From the NCBI RefSeq assembly GCF_023278045.1, contig NZ_CP056783.1:2265501-2329500 (forward strand): a stretch of DNA of 64,000 nt, written 5' to 3'. Source of the stretch: Flavobacterium sp. K5-23 (lineage in GTDB: Bacteria > Bacteroidota > Bacteroidia > Flavobacteriales > Flavobacteriaceae). Positions 51,681 through 61,512 of this stretch are shown one piece after another. Numbering within the stretch: the first letter of the stretch is position 1; every line of letters begins with the position of its first letter. The position numbers and the translations under genes were made by a program. The notes beneath the pieces were generated by a model that was given only the letters and a program-made list of their open reading frames with translations, was not told where the DNA came from and made no database searches.

Positions 51681-52994
51681 TTACAAGAACTCTCCGTGTT
51701 GAGAAATATCTAAACCTAGTTCTTCTTTGTCTTCGCTTACTCGTAATGGAGTTATTTTGTTTACTATAAAGAAAAGGAAGTATGACGCTGTAAAAGCAAA
51801 AATGGATACAATTACCAATGCTGTTAATTGATTCAGGAATAAAGTTGTTTCACCAAAAACAAGTCCTTGATCAGTTACTGCTGAATTTACAGAGCTAGAA
51901 GCAAATACTCCTGTCAACAGCATTCCAGTCATTCCTCCTACACCGTGACAAGCAAATACATCTAAGGCATCATCAATTTTTCCTTTTGGAAATTTACTCA
52001 CAACAAGATTGCTTACGATGCTACTGAAGATTCCTATGAAAATAGCATGTGGAATACTTACGAAACCTGCTGCGGGTGTAATTGCCACTAATCCTACAAC
52101 TGCTCCTATACAAGCTCCCATTGCAGATAGTTTATGACCTAATATTTTATCAAGGAACACCCAAGCCATTCCAGCTGCTGCGGCTGCAACTGTAGTTGTT
52201 CCTAGTGCTTGAACAGCCAGCCCATTGGCTCCCATAGCTGATCCTGCATTAAAACCAAACCACCCAAACCATAGTAAGCCTGTTCCAAGTAATACATAGG
52301 TGATTCTCGCAGGATTTACTTTTTGGATTTTTCTTTTTCCTAAAAACATAGCTCCAGCTAAAGCAGCCCATCCCGCACTCATGTGTACAACAGTTCCACC
52401 GGCAAAATCCAATACTCCCATTTTAAAGAACAATCCATCTGGATGCCAAGTCATGTGACATAAAGGAGAGTAAATTAATAATATAAATAAAACCATAAAC
52501 AATAAATAAGCCCAGAAACGGATTCTTTCAGCAAATGCTCCTGTAATTAATGCAGGGGTAATGATTGCGAATTTAGCTTGAAATAAAGCAAATAACATAA
52601 ATGGAATTGTTGGGGCTAATCCCCAAGCTGTTTTTGTGCCTACGCCTTGAAAAAACAAGTTAGAAGTGGGGTCACCAATAATTCCTCCTATAGAAGTTCC
52701 GAAAGAAAGCCCAAATGCAACAACTACCCATAGCACAGTTACAATTATCATAGCCATAAAACTTTGCAGCATAGTACTGATGACATTCTTTTTACCTACC
52801 ATACCTCCATAAAAGAAACCTAACCCAGGTGTCATAATCAATACAAGAGCGGTTGCGACAATCATCCAAGCAGTGTCTCCCGTGTCAAAAGCGACTTCTT
52901 TTGTAGGATTCGGATGTGCAGTTAGTATAAAAGTTGAAAATAAGGTTAATACCAAAATGGTGATCAAAATCACACTCAAAATAATTTTTCGCAT
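51681..52994 (-). CDS. amt: Ammonium transporter (Amt family)
   Basis: 437 residues, about 11-12 helices. Family features are DTAWMIVATALVLIMTPGLGFFYGGMVGKKN (N-terminal), the ammonium-path histidine segments (DFAGGTVVHMSAG and FACHGVGGMTG) and FNAGSAMGANG. It conducts ammonium across the inner membrane. The usual glnK (PII) partner gene is not beside it. Two GGGGT-containing direct repeats lie upstream. Confidence 0.95.
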   Translation of the reverse strand: MRKIILSVILITILVLTLFSTFILTAHPNPTKEVAFDTGDTAWMIVATALVLIMTPGLGFFYGGMVGKKNVISTMLQSFMAMIIVTVLWVVVAFGLSFGTSIGGIIGDPTSNLFFQGVGTKTAWGLAPTIPFMLFALFQAKFAIITPALITGAFAERIRFWAYLLFMVLFILLIYSPLCHMTWHPDGLFFKMGVLDFAGGTVVHMSAGWAALAGAMFLGKRKIQKVNPARITYVLLGTGLLWFGWFGFNAGSAMGANGLAVQALGTTTVAAAAAGMAWVFLDKILGHKLSAMGACIGAVVGLVAITPAAGFVSIPHAIFIGIFSSIVSNLVVSKFPKGKIDDALDVFACHGVGGMTGMLLTGVFASSSVNSAVTDQGLVFGETTLFLNQLTALVIVSIFAFTASYFLFFIVNKITPLRVSEDKEELGLDISQHGEFL

Positions 52995-53040
52995 TGTTTT
53001 TTAGTTTTAATTTTCGTAAAAATATATATTTACACAATGC

Positions 53041-53104
53041 ACCCCTATTAAAGTAAACTTCAATTTTAAATTTTTGTAAATTTAGCAATTAGACCCCTAT
53101 TAAA
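53041..53104 (-). promoter_or_regulatory. Direct repeats upstream of amt
   Basis: ACCCCTATTAAA occurs at 53041-53052 and again at 53093-53104, same orientation and 52 bp apart, about five helical turns. This is 47 and 99 bp before the amt start, so it could be a paired activator or repressor site. Confidence 0.45.
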
Positions 53105-53159
53105 TTACGGGTGTGTTATTAAAAACAAATAAAATTATTAATTTGAGAATTTATATTTT

Positions 53160-53197
53160 AAAAAAAAAGTGCCAATTGCTTTTGTTGCAATTGACAC
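53160..53197 (-). terminator. Terminator after the PH-domain gene
   Basis: An 11-bp stem (GTGCCAATTGC / GCAATTGACAC, one mismatch as G-T) with a 7-nt loop is followed on the minus strand by about eight T. Confidence 0.85.
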
Positions 53198-53226
53198 AGT
53201 TTATGTTTAAATCTAATAAGATTATA

Positions 53227-53604
53227 TTATTTCAAAATATGTTGACTTAATATTTTATAGACTTCATTGATGTTATTGTCTTTTCCAAATTGTTTTTTAA
53301 TTGGTGTGGTTTCTCCTGTTATCCAAATTTTTAATTCAGCATCCAAATCTAAAATCCCACCACTTTCTTTTGAAAATTTCTTGATACTTGAATATGGGAT
53401 TGATTGATAATCAACTTTCGAACCAGTCACTCCTTGCTTTTCTACAAGTATTAGACGTTTATTAGTAAATATAAACATGTCTCTTATTACTTTATAGGCC
53501 TTTTCAATTAATTCTCCATCAATTAATATAGGTTCAAATTCTTTTGAAACTTTTTCTATGCTAACTTCTGAAGCATTGCCTAATATTGCATTAAATATTC
53601 CCAT
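53227..53604 (-). CDS. Bacterial PH-domain protein (bPH_1/DUF1696 type)
   Basis: 125-residue cytoplasmic protein made almost entirely of one PH-like domain: LIDGELIEKAYKVIRDMFIFTNKRLILVEKQGVTGSKVDYQSIPYSSIKKFSKESGG ... IWITGE. The RDMFIFTNKRLILV wording is characteristic. The function of the family is unknown. It lies 8 nt after the amidohydrolase gene and may share its transcript. Confidence 0.88.
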   Translation of the reverse strand: MGIFNAILGNASEVSIEKVSKEFEPILIDGELIEKAYKVIRDMFIFTNKRLILVEKQGVTGSKVDYQSIPYSSIKKFSKESGGILDLDAELKIWITGETTPIKKQFGKDNNINEVYKILSQHILK

Positions 53605-53612
53605 ACAGTTAT

Positions 53613-54917
53613 CTATTTCTGATTGTATTTTTCTTTGTATTTTTTATAAAGTTCAGTTTGATGCGTTTCAAGATTTAAAGTCCTTCCTTGAATAAAAGCA
53701 GCTGTCAATTTATTAGTTCTCATATCTAAAGCATCACCCTCCGAAATAAATAAAGTAGCATCTTTACCTTCTTCTAGAGTACCGCATAAGTCATCGATAC
53801 TTAATAATTTTGCCGTATTAGATGTAATTAATTGTAACGCTTGTTCTTTGTCTAAGCCGTAAGCCGCACAAGTTCCAGCAAGAAAAGGTAGGTTTCTAGT
53901 GTTCATACGTTCCATATCTCCACTGTTTTCAAGACCTACAACAACTCCTTTATCAGTAAGTATTTTTGCCATTTTGTATGGTAAATCTACATCTTGATCG
54001 TCTCTTTCAGGTAAATCATGAACACGTCTCAATAAAACCCCTATTCCGTTCTCTTTTAGTAAGTCGGCTGATTTATAGGCTTCAAAACCACCCACAATAA
54101 CTACTTTTTTAATTTCATTATCTTTAGCTAACTGAATTCCGTCAATTATTTGTTTTTCTGAATTGGCATGTATAAACAAAGTTTGAGTACCGTCAAATAA
54201 ACCTTTAGTAGATTCTAAAACTAGATTACGTTCTTTAGCTTCAGATGAATTATATGCTTTTGAATTTTTCAAGAAAACCGAAACTTCATTAATTTGTTTG
54301 ATATAGTCTTTATTTACAGAAATGCTTCCTGGTTCAAACTTAGATCCTCCTTTTCTATAAATGGTAGGGAAGTCTAAATGAATACCATCATTTTCTTTAA
54401 TAAGAGCGTCATTATAATTCCAGGCATCAAGTTGAACTATAGAAGATGTTCCAGAAATTCTACCGCCTCTAGGAGTAATTTGAGCCATCAAAATACCATT
54501 AGGACGTACGGTTTCGATTACTTTAGAATCTGCGTTATAGGCTATGATACTTCTTACGTTTGGGTTAAGATCACCAATTTCGCTTTCATCATCAGATGAT
54601 TTTACTGCGTCAATTTCTACAAGTCCTAATGTTGAATTAGGAGCAATGAAACCGGGATAAACATGTTTTCCTGAAGCGTCGATTGTTACTTCATAAGCGT
54701 CTTTCGCTAATCGTATTAGTTTTGAATCTGCTACTAGAACTATTTTTCCATCTTTAAAACCTATGGCGCTATTTTCTATTATTTTACCATTCCCTAAATG
54801 GGCTGTAGCATTTAATATTAGAATAGACTTGGTTTGTTTTTTAGCTGGACTATGTTGTGCGTTTGTATTTGTCGTAATGACAAATAGAAAAAGCAATAGA
54901 GATATATTTTTTCTCAT
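53613..54917 (-). CDS. Secreted amidohydrolase-family protein, degenerate metal site
   Basis: 434 residues with a signal peptide (about 1-20). Amidohydrolase-like composite domain: SILILNATAHLGNGKIIENSAIGFKDGKI ... YPGFIAPNSTLGLVEIDAV ... and a C-terminal barrel end (ITSNTAKLLSIDDLCGTLEEGKDATLFISEG). Where active family members have the metal-binding His-x-His after PGFID, this one reads IAPNST, so the classical site is lost. It lies 43 nt after the larger amidohydrolase gene; the pair may form a complex of one active and one scaffold subunit. Confidence 0.82.
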   Translation of the reverse strand: MRKNISLLLFLFVITTNTNAQHSPAKKQTKSILILNATAHLGNGKIIENSAIGFKDGKIVLVADSKLIRLAKDAYEVTIDASGKHVYPGFIAPNSTLGLVEIDAVKSSDDESEIGDLNPNVRSIIAYNADSKVIETVRPNGILMAQITPRGGRISGTSSIVQLDAWNYNDALIKENDGIHLDFPTIYRKGGSKFEPGSISVNKDYIKQINEVSVFLKNSKAYNSSEAKERNLVLESTKGLFDGTQTLFIHANSEKQIIDGIQLAKDNEIKKVVIVGGFEAYKSADLLKENGIGVLLRRVHDLPERDDQDVDLPYKMAKILTDKGVVVGLENSGDMERMNTRNLPFLAGTCAAYGLDKEQALQLITSNTAKLLSIDDLCGTLEEGKDATLFISEGDALDMRTNKLTAAFIQGRTLNLETHQTELYKKYKEKYNQK

Positions 54918-54960
54918 GAGTTGATTTTTTATTAGATAATTATGTTTCCTTATCAGTTAA

Positions 54961-57960
54961 TTATAATTCCTCTAAGGTGTCACAATGGTTTTCCTTTTTT
55001 TCTTTTTTAAGAGGCTCTCTAGTTTTAGCGCCACTGTTTTTTTCTTTCAACAATTGTAAGATAAGCTCGTTTCGTTCCTTTGCAAGTGAAGTTCTTTGCT
55101 CTTCATCTTTTTGTAAATCATAATAAACTGCTCCGTCTATAACCGTTTTTTCAGCTTTTGCATAAATAGATAATGGGTTGTTATTCCATAAAACAACATC
55201 GGCATCTTTACCTATTTTTATACTTCCTACTTTATCATCAATACGCAATAACTTTGCAGGATTTAATGTTACAAATTTCCAAGCATCTTCTTCAGATACA
55301 TTACCGTATTTTACTGCTTTTGCAGCTTCTTGATTTAATCTTCTTGACATTTCCACATCATCCGAGTTATAAGCAACAACTACACCTTGCTTGTGTAATA
55401 ATACACCGTTGTAAGGGATTGCGTCATTTACCTCAAATTTATATGCCCACCAGTCAGAGAATGTAGAAGCTCCAACACCATGTTTTTTCATTTCATCAGC
55501 TACTTTATATCCTTCTAAAATATGAGTAAAAGTATTCACTCTAAAATCGAATTTTTCAGCAACATTCATTAGCATTAAAATTTCAGATTGTACATAAGAG
55601 TGACAACTAATAAAACGTTCTTTATTGATTATTTCAGCTAAAGTTTGTAATTCTAAATCTACTCTTGGAGCTTTTTGTTTGTCTTTTTTTCCAGATGCAT
55701 TGTATTTTTTCCATTCATTGTCATATTCTTTCGCTCTTTGGAAGTAATCAGTAAATACTTGTTCTACACCCATTCTGGTTTGTGGAAAACGTGTTGGGTT
55801 TGAAATACCCCAATTAGCTTGTTTTACATTTTCTCCTAAAGCAAATTTTATAAATCCAGGTTGGTTTTTATACAACATTTCTTCAGGTGATGCTCCCCAT
55901 TTCCATTTTACGATTGCTGAACGACCACCAATTGGATTTGCTGAGCCATGTAATAATTGAGATGTTGTAACCCCTCCTGCAACACTTCTATAGATATTAA
56001 TATCTTCTGAATTTACAACATCTTGAATCGTTACTTCGGCAGTTGAATTATGACCACTTTCATTAACTCCATTAGAAATGGCAATATGAGAATGTTCGTC
56101 AATAATACCACTTGTCAAATGTTTTCCTTTTGCATCAATAACTGTAGCTGATGCATCAGAAATGTTTTTACCTATTGCACTAATCTTTCCGTTTTTAATT
56201 AAAACATCCGTTAGTTCTAGAATTCCTTCTTTCTCATTTGTCCAAACCGTTGCGTTTTTAAACAATAAAGTTTGTTGTGTTGGTTTTTGAAGATTACCAA
56301 AAGAAGTATTTGGAAAAGTTAACGCATGAATAGCACGAGGCTTTTCAGGTTTTGTAGTGTCTTTTTCTTTTACAAAATCAGAAGTTCTCAATGCTGTCCA
56401 ATTAACTTCTTTTCCATTTGAGATTACAGCTTTTCCGTTTAATTTTTTTACATTATCAATAAAACCGGATAATCTTACGTAGTCAGTACTTATTGAATCT
56501 TTTGGTTTTATTAAAGCCGTAATCCAATTATTAGCTACTGTAAGTTTTACATCTAATTTTTTTGCATTTGCTGTTTTGATTTCAGTTTTTGGAGCTGCTA
56601 TTTCCCCATCGATTTTCATTTTATAAACAGTGTTGTCTATTGTTAAATCATAATTTCCTCTAATGTCTTTTGTAGAGATGTCATTTATAACATATTTCGA
56701 TCCTTGAACCCAATTTTCGTAAAATGTAGTTTTCTCATCAAAAATTTCTCCTGAAGTAATTACAAAATTTGCCAAGCTACCATTAGATAAACTACCTATT
56801 TCATTGCTTTTTCCTAATAAAGATGCAGGAACAGTAGTTAAAGCTTCTAATGCTTTGGTTTTATCATAACCAAATTTTATAGCTTTTAATAAATTAGTTC
56901 TAAATTCTTCTATTTTAGCAAGTTTGTCTGTCGTTAAGGCAAACAAAATTCCGTTTTCTGATAAGATTTTCAGGTTCGTTGGTGCTTGATTCCAAAAACG
57001 TAAATCACTTAATTCCATTTGATCTGTTTGATATGGATCAGAAACATCATAAGCTTCAGGAAAGTTTACAGGAATAATGAATTTTGCATTTGTTTTTTTA
57101 ATTTCTTCAATTCGCTCAAATTCATTTCCAGCTCCTTTTAAAATATAGTTTAAGCCAAATTCTTGAGCTAATTTTGCAGCTCTTAAACTGTTTAATTTAT
57201 CTTCAGAAGTAAAGATTTGAACTAATTTTTCATTGTTGATTAGTGCTTCTAATGAGGCATCTTTAGTCAATGAGTTACCATTTTTATACCAGTTTAGGTC
57301 TAAATACATTTGGCGTATCAAAGCCATCATACCCATTAATGAACTTGGATAGGCTTGATTTGTTGTAACGCTTCTTGTAAATCCTAAATGATTTGTTACT
57401 TTGTTTGATAATAAACGGTGTTCTTTATTGAAGTTGTTCAAAGCCACTAAAGTTCCAGTTCCTCTAGCTATACCATCTTGAACATGTGTTCCTACTACAC
57501 CAAAACCAGCTTTTAACAGCTCTTCTGCCTTGGGTTGATCGTATGTAAAACCTTCATAAGCATTTACTTGTGAACGAATATTTTCATTCCAGTAGTACCC
57601 TTCTTTTTTAGTATCGTATAAAGGGTTTCTGCCATTTCCAGGATTTCTTTGAGGTTTTGCAACTCCAAAATCAGTGTAAATATCGATAAAAGAAGGATAG
57701 ATAGATTTTCCGTCTAAGTCAACTGTGATACTGTTTTTAGGGATACTAATGTTGTTCCCGGCTGCAATTACTTTGCCATTTTGGATAAGTAAAGTTCCTT
57801 TGTCAATAATTTTAGTAGGTGTTACATAAATCTTAGCATTTGTAAATGCAGTGTAATTATTGTTTTTATTGTGAACACTTTCATTGTTTGGAAAGTATTC
57901 TTGCGCATTCGTTTTTGGGATTAAAATCGCAAAAAAAAGGATGAGAATAAGTCTTTTCAT
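54961..57960 (-). CDS. Large secreted protein with two amidohydrolase domains
   Basis: 999 residues, signal peptide about 1-19. Two tandem amidohydrolase modules: the first (about 38-430) has lost the His-x-His (YPSFIDIYTDFG), while the second (about 570-975) keeps it (SGIIDEHSHIAIS) and further plausible metal ligands (FISCHSYV, VNTFTHILEGY, AYNSDDVEMS). One active and one dead module therefore lie in one chain. The C-terminus ends in a Lys/Glu-rich tail. Substrate unknown; relatives are annotated as imidazolonepropionase- or dipeptidase-like. Confidence 0.85.
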   Translation of the reverse strand: MKRLILILFFAILIPKTNAQEYFPNNESVHNKNNNYTAFTNAKIYVTPTKIIDKGTLLIQNGKVIAAGNNISIPKNSITVDLDGKSIYPSFIDIYTDFGVAKPQRNPGNGRNPLYDTKKEGYYWNENIRSQVNAYEGFTYDQPKAEELLKAGFGVVGTHVQDGIARGTGTLVALNNFNKEHRLLSNKVTNHLGFTRSVTTNQAYPSSLMGMMALIRQMYLDLNWYKNGNSLTKDASLEALINNEKLVQIFTSEDKLNSLRAAKLAQEFGLNYILKGAGNEFERIEEIKKTNAKFIIPVNFPEAYDVSDPYQTDQMELSDLRFWNQAPTNLKILSENGILFALTTDKLAKIEEFRTNLLKAIKFGYDKTKALEALTTVPASLLGKSNEIGSLSNGSLANFVITSGEIFDEKTTFYENWVQGSKYVINDISTKDIRGNYDLTIDNTVYKMKIDGEIAAPKTEIKTANAKKLDVKLTVANNWITALIKPKDSISTDYVRLSGFIDNVKKLNGKAVISNGKEVNWTALRTSDFVKEKDTTKPEKPRAIHALTFPNTSFGNLQKPTQQTLLFKNATVWTNEKEGILELTDVLIKNGKISAIGKNISDASATVIDAKGKHLTSGIIDEHSHIAISNGVNESGHNSTAEVTIQDVVNSEDINIYRSVAGGVTTSQLLHGSANPIGGRSAIVKWKWGASPEEMLYKNQPGFIKFALGENVKQANWGISNPTRFPQTRMGVEQVFTDYFQRAKEYDNEWKKYNASGKKDKQKAPRVDLELQTLAEIINKERFISCHSYVQSEILMLMNVAEKFDFRVNTFTHILEGYKVADEMKKHGVGASTFSDWWAYKFEVNDAIPYNGVLLHKQGVVVAYNSDDVEMSRRLNQEAAKAVKYGNVSEEDAWKFVTLNPAKLLRIDDKVGSIKIGKDADVVLWNNNPLSIYAKAEKTVIDGAVYYDLQKDEEQRTSLAKERNELILQLLKEKNSGAKTREPLKKEKKENHCDTLEEL

Positions 57961-57995
57961 AAGGTTTGGTTAATTTTAGCTAAAAATAATAGATT

Positions 57996-58013
57996 TAATG
58001 CAATAATGCATTA
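57996..58013. promoter_or_regulatory. Inverted repeat upstream of the large amidohydrolase gene
   Basis: TAATGCA / TGCATTA separated by four bases, 36 bp before the start codon. A small operator-like palindrome with unknown partner. Confidence 0.3.
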
Positions 58014-58074
58014 AAAATAAGAAAAATAACATTTTTGCTATATGTTGTGTTGATATTTTAAATAGGTATAAAAT

Positions 58075-58110
58075 AAAATGGGAGTTGACTGTAAATCAAC
58101 TCCCATTTTT
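58075..58110. terminator. Terminator after the racemase operon
   Basis: A 14-bp perfect stem (AAAATGGGAGTTGA / TCAACTCCCATTTT) with a 7-nt loop lies 28 nt after the last gene of the minus-strand operon. The A and T flanks suit either direction. Confidence 0.88.
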
Positions 58111-58137
58111 ATAATTATAAAAAAATTTTATGAAAAA

Positions 58138-59211
58138 TTATCCTATTGTTTTCTGAATATAATCTGAGTTTAAAAGATATAATGCACCCATGTATTTAAT
58201 TTTAAAAGAAACTAAATCTCCTATTTTATATTTCTTTTTTGAATTTGAAATATCTATTACTAGCATATCTGAACTCGCGTCAATAATTGTAATGTCACTA
58301 TCTTCTGCTTCTATGTATTGCGGTTGCATATCTAATAATCCAATATCTAGAATTGCTCGTAATGAGGTATCCCCTAAATCTCCTGAATCACTTGGCACAT
58401 AAGAATTACCTACACCACTTTCTCCTAACTCACCTGTAGGCGCATCTGGTTTTTCGGTAATTTCTATAATTTCCGAATACAATTTAAAAACATCATTGTG
58501 CATTCCTTCTATAGTTTCACCCGTAAAAAGATCTTTACCAAAGAATAAAGCTTCTCCTATTCTAAAATGATTGACTGCCATAGGTCGCGCATTTTTCAAT
58601 ATTAACGGTATTGCCACTGATGTTCCACCGGATACCCAAGGGATTGTGATATTGAATTTAGCTTCAATCAATTGTTTGTATAAGCTCAACTGGATCAATT
58701 TATCTTGTGTAGGCATAATACCGCTTAAACAATTTAAATTGGTTCCAATACCACGAATTTCGATATTTGGTAATTTTAAAATATCGCCATAAAATTCAAC
58801 TAACTCTTCACCCATAACACCTTCACGCAAATCACCCATTTCAATCATAATTATGATTTTATGAATTTTATTTTGTTTTTGGGCTTCTTTAGAAAGTAAT
58901 TGAATAGTGTAAATTTCAGTGTTGAAACTAACATCTGCATATTTTACAATGTTTTCAATGCTTCGCTTTGCAGGAGGCTTAATATATACGGTTTGAATTT
59001 CTGGATTTAAAGCTTTTATTTTCTTTAAATTACTTATTCGTGAATCATGCATTTCCCTTACGCCTAATGCAATAATTTCTTTCAGATAAATTTTATTTCC
59101 ACATAAAAGTTTAGAAACCACTCCCCATTGAATGTTTCTGGATTTAAAGATATTATCAAGAAAAGCGTAGTTTTCTTCTAGTTTCTTTCTATATAATTTT
59201 ATAAAAGCCAT
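58138..59211 (-). CDS. Alanine/ornithine racemase-family PLP protein
   Basis: 357 residues. The N-terminal alanine-racemase-type barrel has the PLP lysine Lys34 (WGVVSKLLCGN) and ligands around SGGTSVAI. It resembles the ornithine-racemase/YhfX branch rather than Alr, and its C-terminal domain is shorter and different. It overlaps the alr gene by one base (TAATG), so two PLP racemases are made from one message. Substrate unknown; ornithine or another basic amino acid is possible. Confidence 0.85.
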   Translation of the reverse strand: MAFIKLYRKKLEENYAFLDNIFKSRNIQWGVVSKLLCGNKIYLKEIIALGVREMHDSRISNLKKIKALNPEIQTVYIKPPAKRSIENIVKYADVSFNTEIYTIQLLSKEAQKQNKIHKIIIMIEMGDLREGVMGEELVEFYGDILKLPNIEIRGIGTNLNCLSGIMPTQDKLIQLSLYKQLIEAKFNITIPWVSGGTSVAIPLILKNARPMAVNHFRIGEALFFGKDLFTGETIEGMHNDVFKLYSEIIEITEKPDAPTGELGESGVGNSYVPSDSGDLGDTSLRAILDIGLLDMQPQYIEAEDSDITIIDASSDMLVIDISNSKKKYKIGDLVSFKIKYMGALYLLNSDYIQKTIG

Positions 59212-60362
59212 TATTCTATAATTTTTCGTGGAATTGTTTTCGATATTCGGGTTAATAATTCATAATTCAGTTGGTTACTGAAATCACTGAATGAAGCAAC
59301 TGAAACCGAGAGCTCATTTTGTGAACCTATTAGAACTACTTCATCATCTTTCTTTATTGTCTCAATATCTGTGACATCAACACTCATCATATTCATATTT
59401 ACAGATCCTACAACAATGCAACGATGTCCGTTTATGAGGACTCTTCCCTGATTGCTTAATGACCTACTATAACCATGTGAATAACCAATGGGTACCACTG
59501 CAATTTTCATTTTTCTTTCGGCTAAAAAACTAGTTCCATAACCTATGAAGTCACCAATATTCACTTTTTTTACACTCATCACTTTACTTTTCCAAGTAAT
59601 GACACGATTAAGTGGATCTATTTTATTCTTTTTTGTATTCAAATAATTGACGAATACTTCGGGACTTGGCCACAAACCGTATTGCATAATTCCGATTCGA
59701 ACCATATTCATTCTTGTTTCCGGAAACATTATTGATGCTGCGGAACAAGCGGAATGTTTGATTTCAGGTTTAAGGTCATTCTTACAAAGATACTGATAAA
59801 TTTCTTCAAATCGTTTGATTTGTTTGTCCACCCTATAATAGTTTGCGATGCTTTCTGCTCCTGCGTAATGGGTACAAAGTCCTTTAAAAACTACATGCTC
59901 AGCTTCTTTTTTTAGAAACGAAATAACATTGTTTAATTCTGATTTTTCAAAACCAGTTCGGTTCATTCCCGTTTCCACTTCGATGTGAACTTTGGCTTTT
60001 TTATGAAGTTTTTTTGCCATTTTAGTGGCTTTTGTAAGTCGGTATTTATCAAATACAAAAAACTCAACATCATTAGCAACCACCCATTCCATATCTTCAT
60101 CTTGAACGAGCCCCATCACCATAATAGTGACTAAATCTTGTAATTCAGTTTTAACTACTTTGGCTTCTTCGACATCAAAAACCGAGAAGTGGGTTACGCC
60201 GCATTGGTAAGCCATAGTGACAAATTCCCGAACGCCATGCCCATAGGCATTTCCTTTTACAACGGATGAAAGTATTACTTTTTTTCCAAATTCTTTTTTA
60301 AGGAAATCTATGTTTTTTTGATAGGCTGAACGGTTAAGTTCTATGATTGAATTAGTGTGCAT
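59211..60362 (-). CDS. alr: Alanine racemase
   Basis: 383 residues. PLP lysine Lys36 in SSVVKGNAYGHG, opposite catalytic Tyr275 in GDFIGYGTSF, and the C-terminal beta domain with VPIGYSHGYSRSLSNQGRVLINGHRC and VNMNMMSVDVT. It interconverts L- and D-alanine. Start MHTNSIIELNRSAYQKN. It overlaps the upstream M20 gene by 11 nt and the downstream racemase by one. Because it sits in a catabolic-looking operon and not by mur genes, it may be a degradative rather than a cell-wall racemase. Confidence 0.92.
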   Translation of the reverse strand: MHTNSIIELNRSAYQKNIDFLKKEFGKKVILSSVVKGNAYGHGVREFVTMAYQCGVTHFSVFDVEEAKVVKTELQDLVTIMVMGLVQDEDMEWVVANDVEFFVFDKYRLTKATKMAKKLHKKAKVHIEVETGMNRTGFEKSELNNVISFLKKEAEHVVFKGLCTHYAGAESIANYYRVDKQIKRFEEIYQYLCKNDLKPEIKHSACSAASIMFPETRMNMVRIGIMQYGLWPSPEVFVNYLNTKKNKIDPLNRVITWKSKVMSVKKVNIGDFIGYGTSFLAERKMKIAVVPIGYSHGYSRSLSNQGRVLINGHRCIVVGSVNMNMMSVDVTDIETIKKDDEVVLIGSQNELSVSVASFSDFSNQLNYELLTRISKTIPRKIIE

Positions 60363-61506
60363 TCGTTATTTGTTTGCTTATTTGGTAAAAAATGGAAACT
60401 CCGGTTTTAATGATTTCATCCGGAAAATCATAATCAGGATTGTGAAGAGCGGGTGTGTTTATTCCAGAACCCAGCCCAAACATTGCTCCGGGATATTGCT
60501 GGGTAAACAATCCAAAATCTTCTCCCCAAGTAAAAGGGGTTTCTTTTTCCAATAGTTCGAAATTATTAATTTTCGCTGCATTTCTGATGTGATCTGCAGC
60601 CTGTTTATTATTTTCATTTGCTTGAAAACCTTGCGTCCAAGAAATGTTACATTCTAATTGGTGTTCTTTTGCTATGGATTGTGCTAATTTTTCAAGAGTG
60701 ATTTCCACTTTCTTCATTTGCAAATTGCTGTCGCTTCTTACCGTAAAATGAACTTCTCCAGCTCCGGCCGAAACCCCATAGGCTTTTTTCCCCATTTCAG
60801 TATAGATTGGGGTAACCAGACAATAATCTTCTTTTGAAATATCAGCCTGAATGATTTTGTTAAATTGAGTAATTATCGAAGCAATTGCCAAGGCGGGATT
60901 GATTCCTTTCTCTGGTTCACCTGCATGGGCAGTTACTCCGTTTAGTTTTATAATCACACTATTAACGGCACAAGTAAAGGTGTCGTTTTTAACAACAATT
61001 TGATTTTTGGGAAAACCAGGTAAATTGTGCAAGGCAAAAACAAAATCGGGTTTTAGCGTTGCAAACTTGGGATCGGAATATATTTTTTGAGCACCGCTGC
61101 CGTCTTCTTCTGCGGGTTGAAACAACAAAATAACTGATCCTGTTTCGGGTTTGTTATGATGTAATTCGGTTGCTAAACCACATAAAATAGCCATATGGCC
61201 ATCATGACCGCATTTATGGGAAACCCCATTTGTTAGCGAACGATGTTCGAAAGTGTTTATTTCTTCAATGGGTAAAGCGTCTAGTTCACAACGAAATAAA
61301 ACGGTTTTACCCGTTTTATTTCCTTTGTAAATAGCGACTACACCTGTAGTTCCAATGTTTGTAATCAATTCATCAGGAGGGAAATTTTCTAGAAAAGAAG
61401 TGATTCTTTTGGCCGTTTCAAATTCCACTCCCGAAACTTCCGGATGTTGATGTAATTCCTTTCGCAATAGCGTAAGTGCGGCTATGCGTTGGTTTAAATT
61501 TTCCAT
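60352..61506 (-). CDS. M20-family amidohydrolase (hippurate/N-acyl amino acid hydrolase type)
   Basis: 384 residues. Zinc-binding and catalytic motifs are CGHDGHMAILCGLA and FQPAEEDGSGA (the general base is in the EE pair), followed by HNLPGFP and the lid-domain dimer region ending TPFTWGEDFG. The family removes acyl groups from amino acids or splits small amides. It has no signal peptide. It lies 6 nt after the GNAT gene and overlaps alr. With a transporter, an acetyltransferase and two racemases it suggests use of N-acyl or D-amino acids. Confidence 0.9.
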   Translation of the reverse strand: MENLNQRIAALTLLRKELHQHPEVSGVEFETAKRITSFLENFPPDELITNIGTTGVVAIYKGNKTGKTVLFRCELDALPIEEINTFEHRSLTNGVSHKCGHDGHMAILCGLATELHHNKPETGSVILLFQPAEEDGSGAQKIYSDPKFATLKPDFVFALHNLPGFPKNQIVVKNDTFTCAVNSVIIKLNGVTAHAGEPEKGINPALAIASIITQFNKIIQADISKEDYCLVTPIYTEMGKKAYGVSAGAGEVHFTVRSDSNLQMKKVEITLEKLAQSIAKEHQLECNISWTQGFQANENNKQAADHIRNAAKINNFELLEKETPFTWGEDFGLFTQQYPGAMFGLGSGINTPALHNPDYDFPDEIIKTGVSIFYQISKQITNAH

Positions 61507-61512
61507 TTTGGA

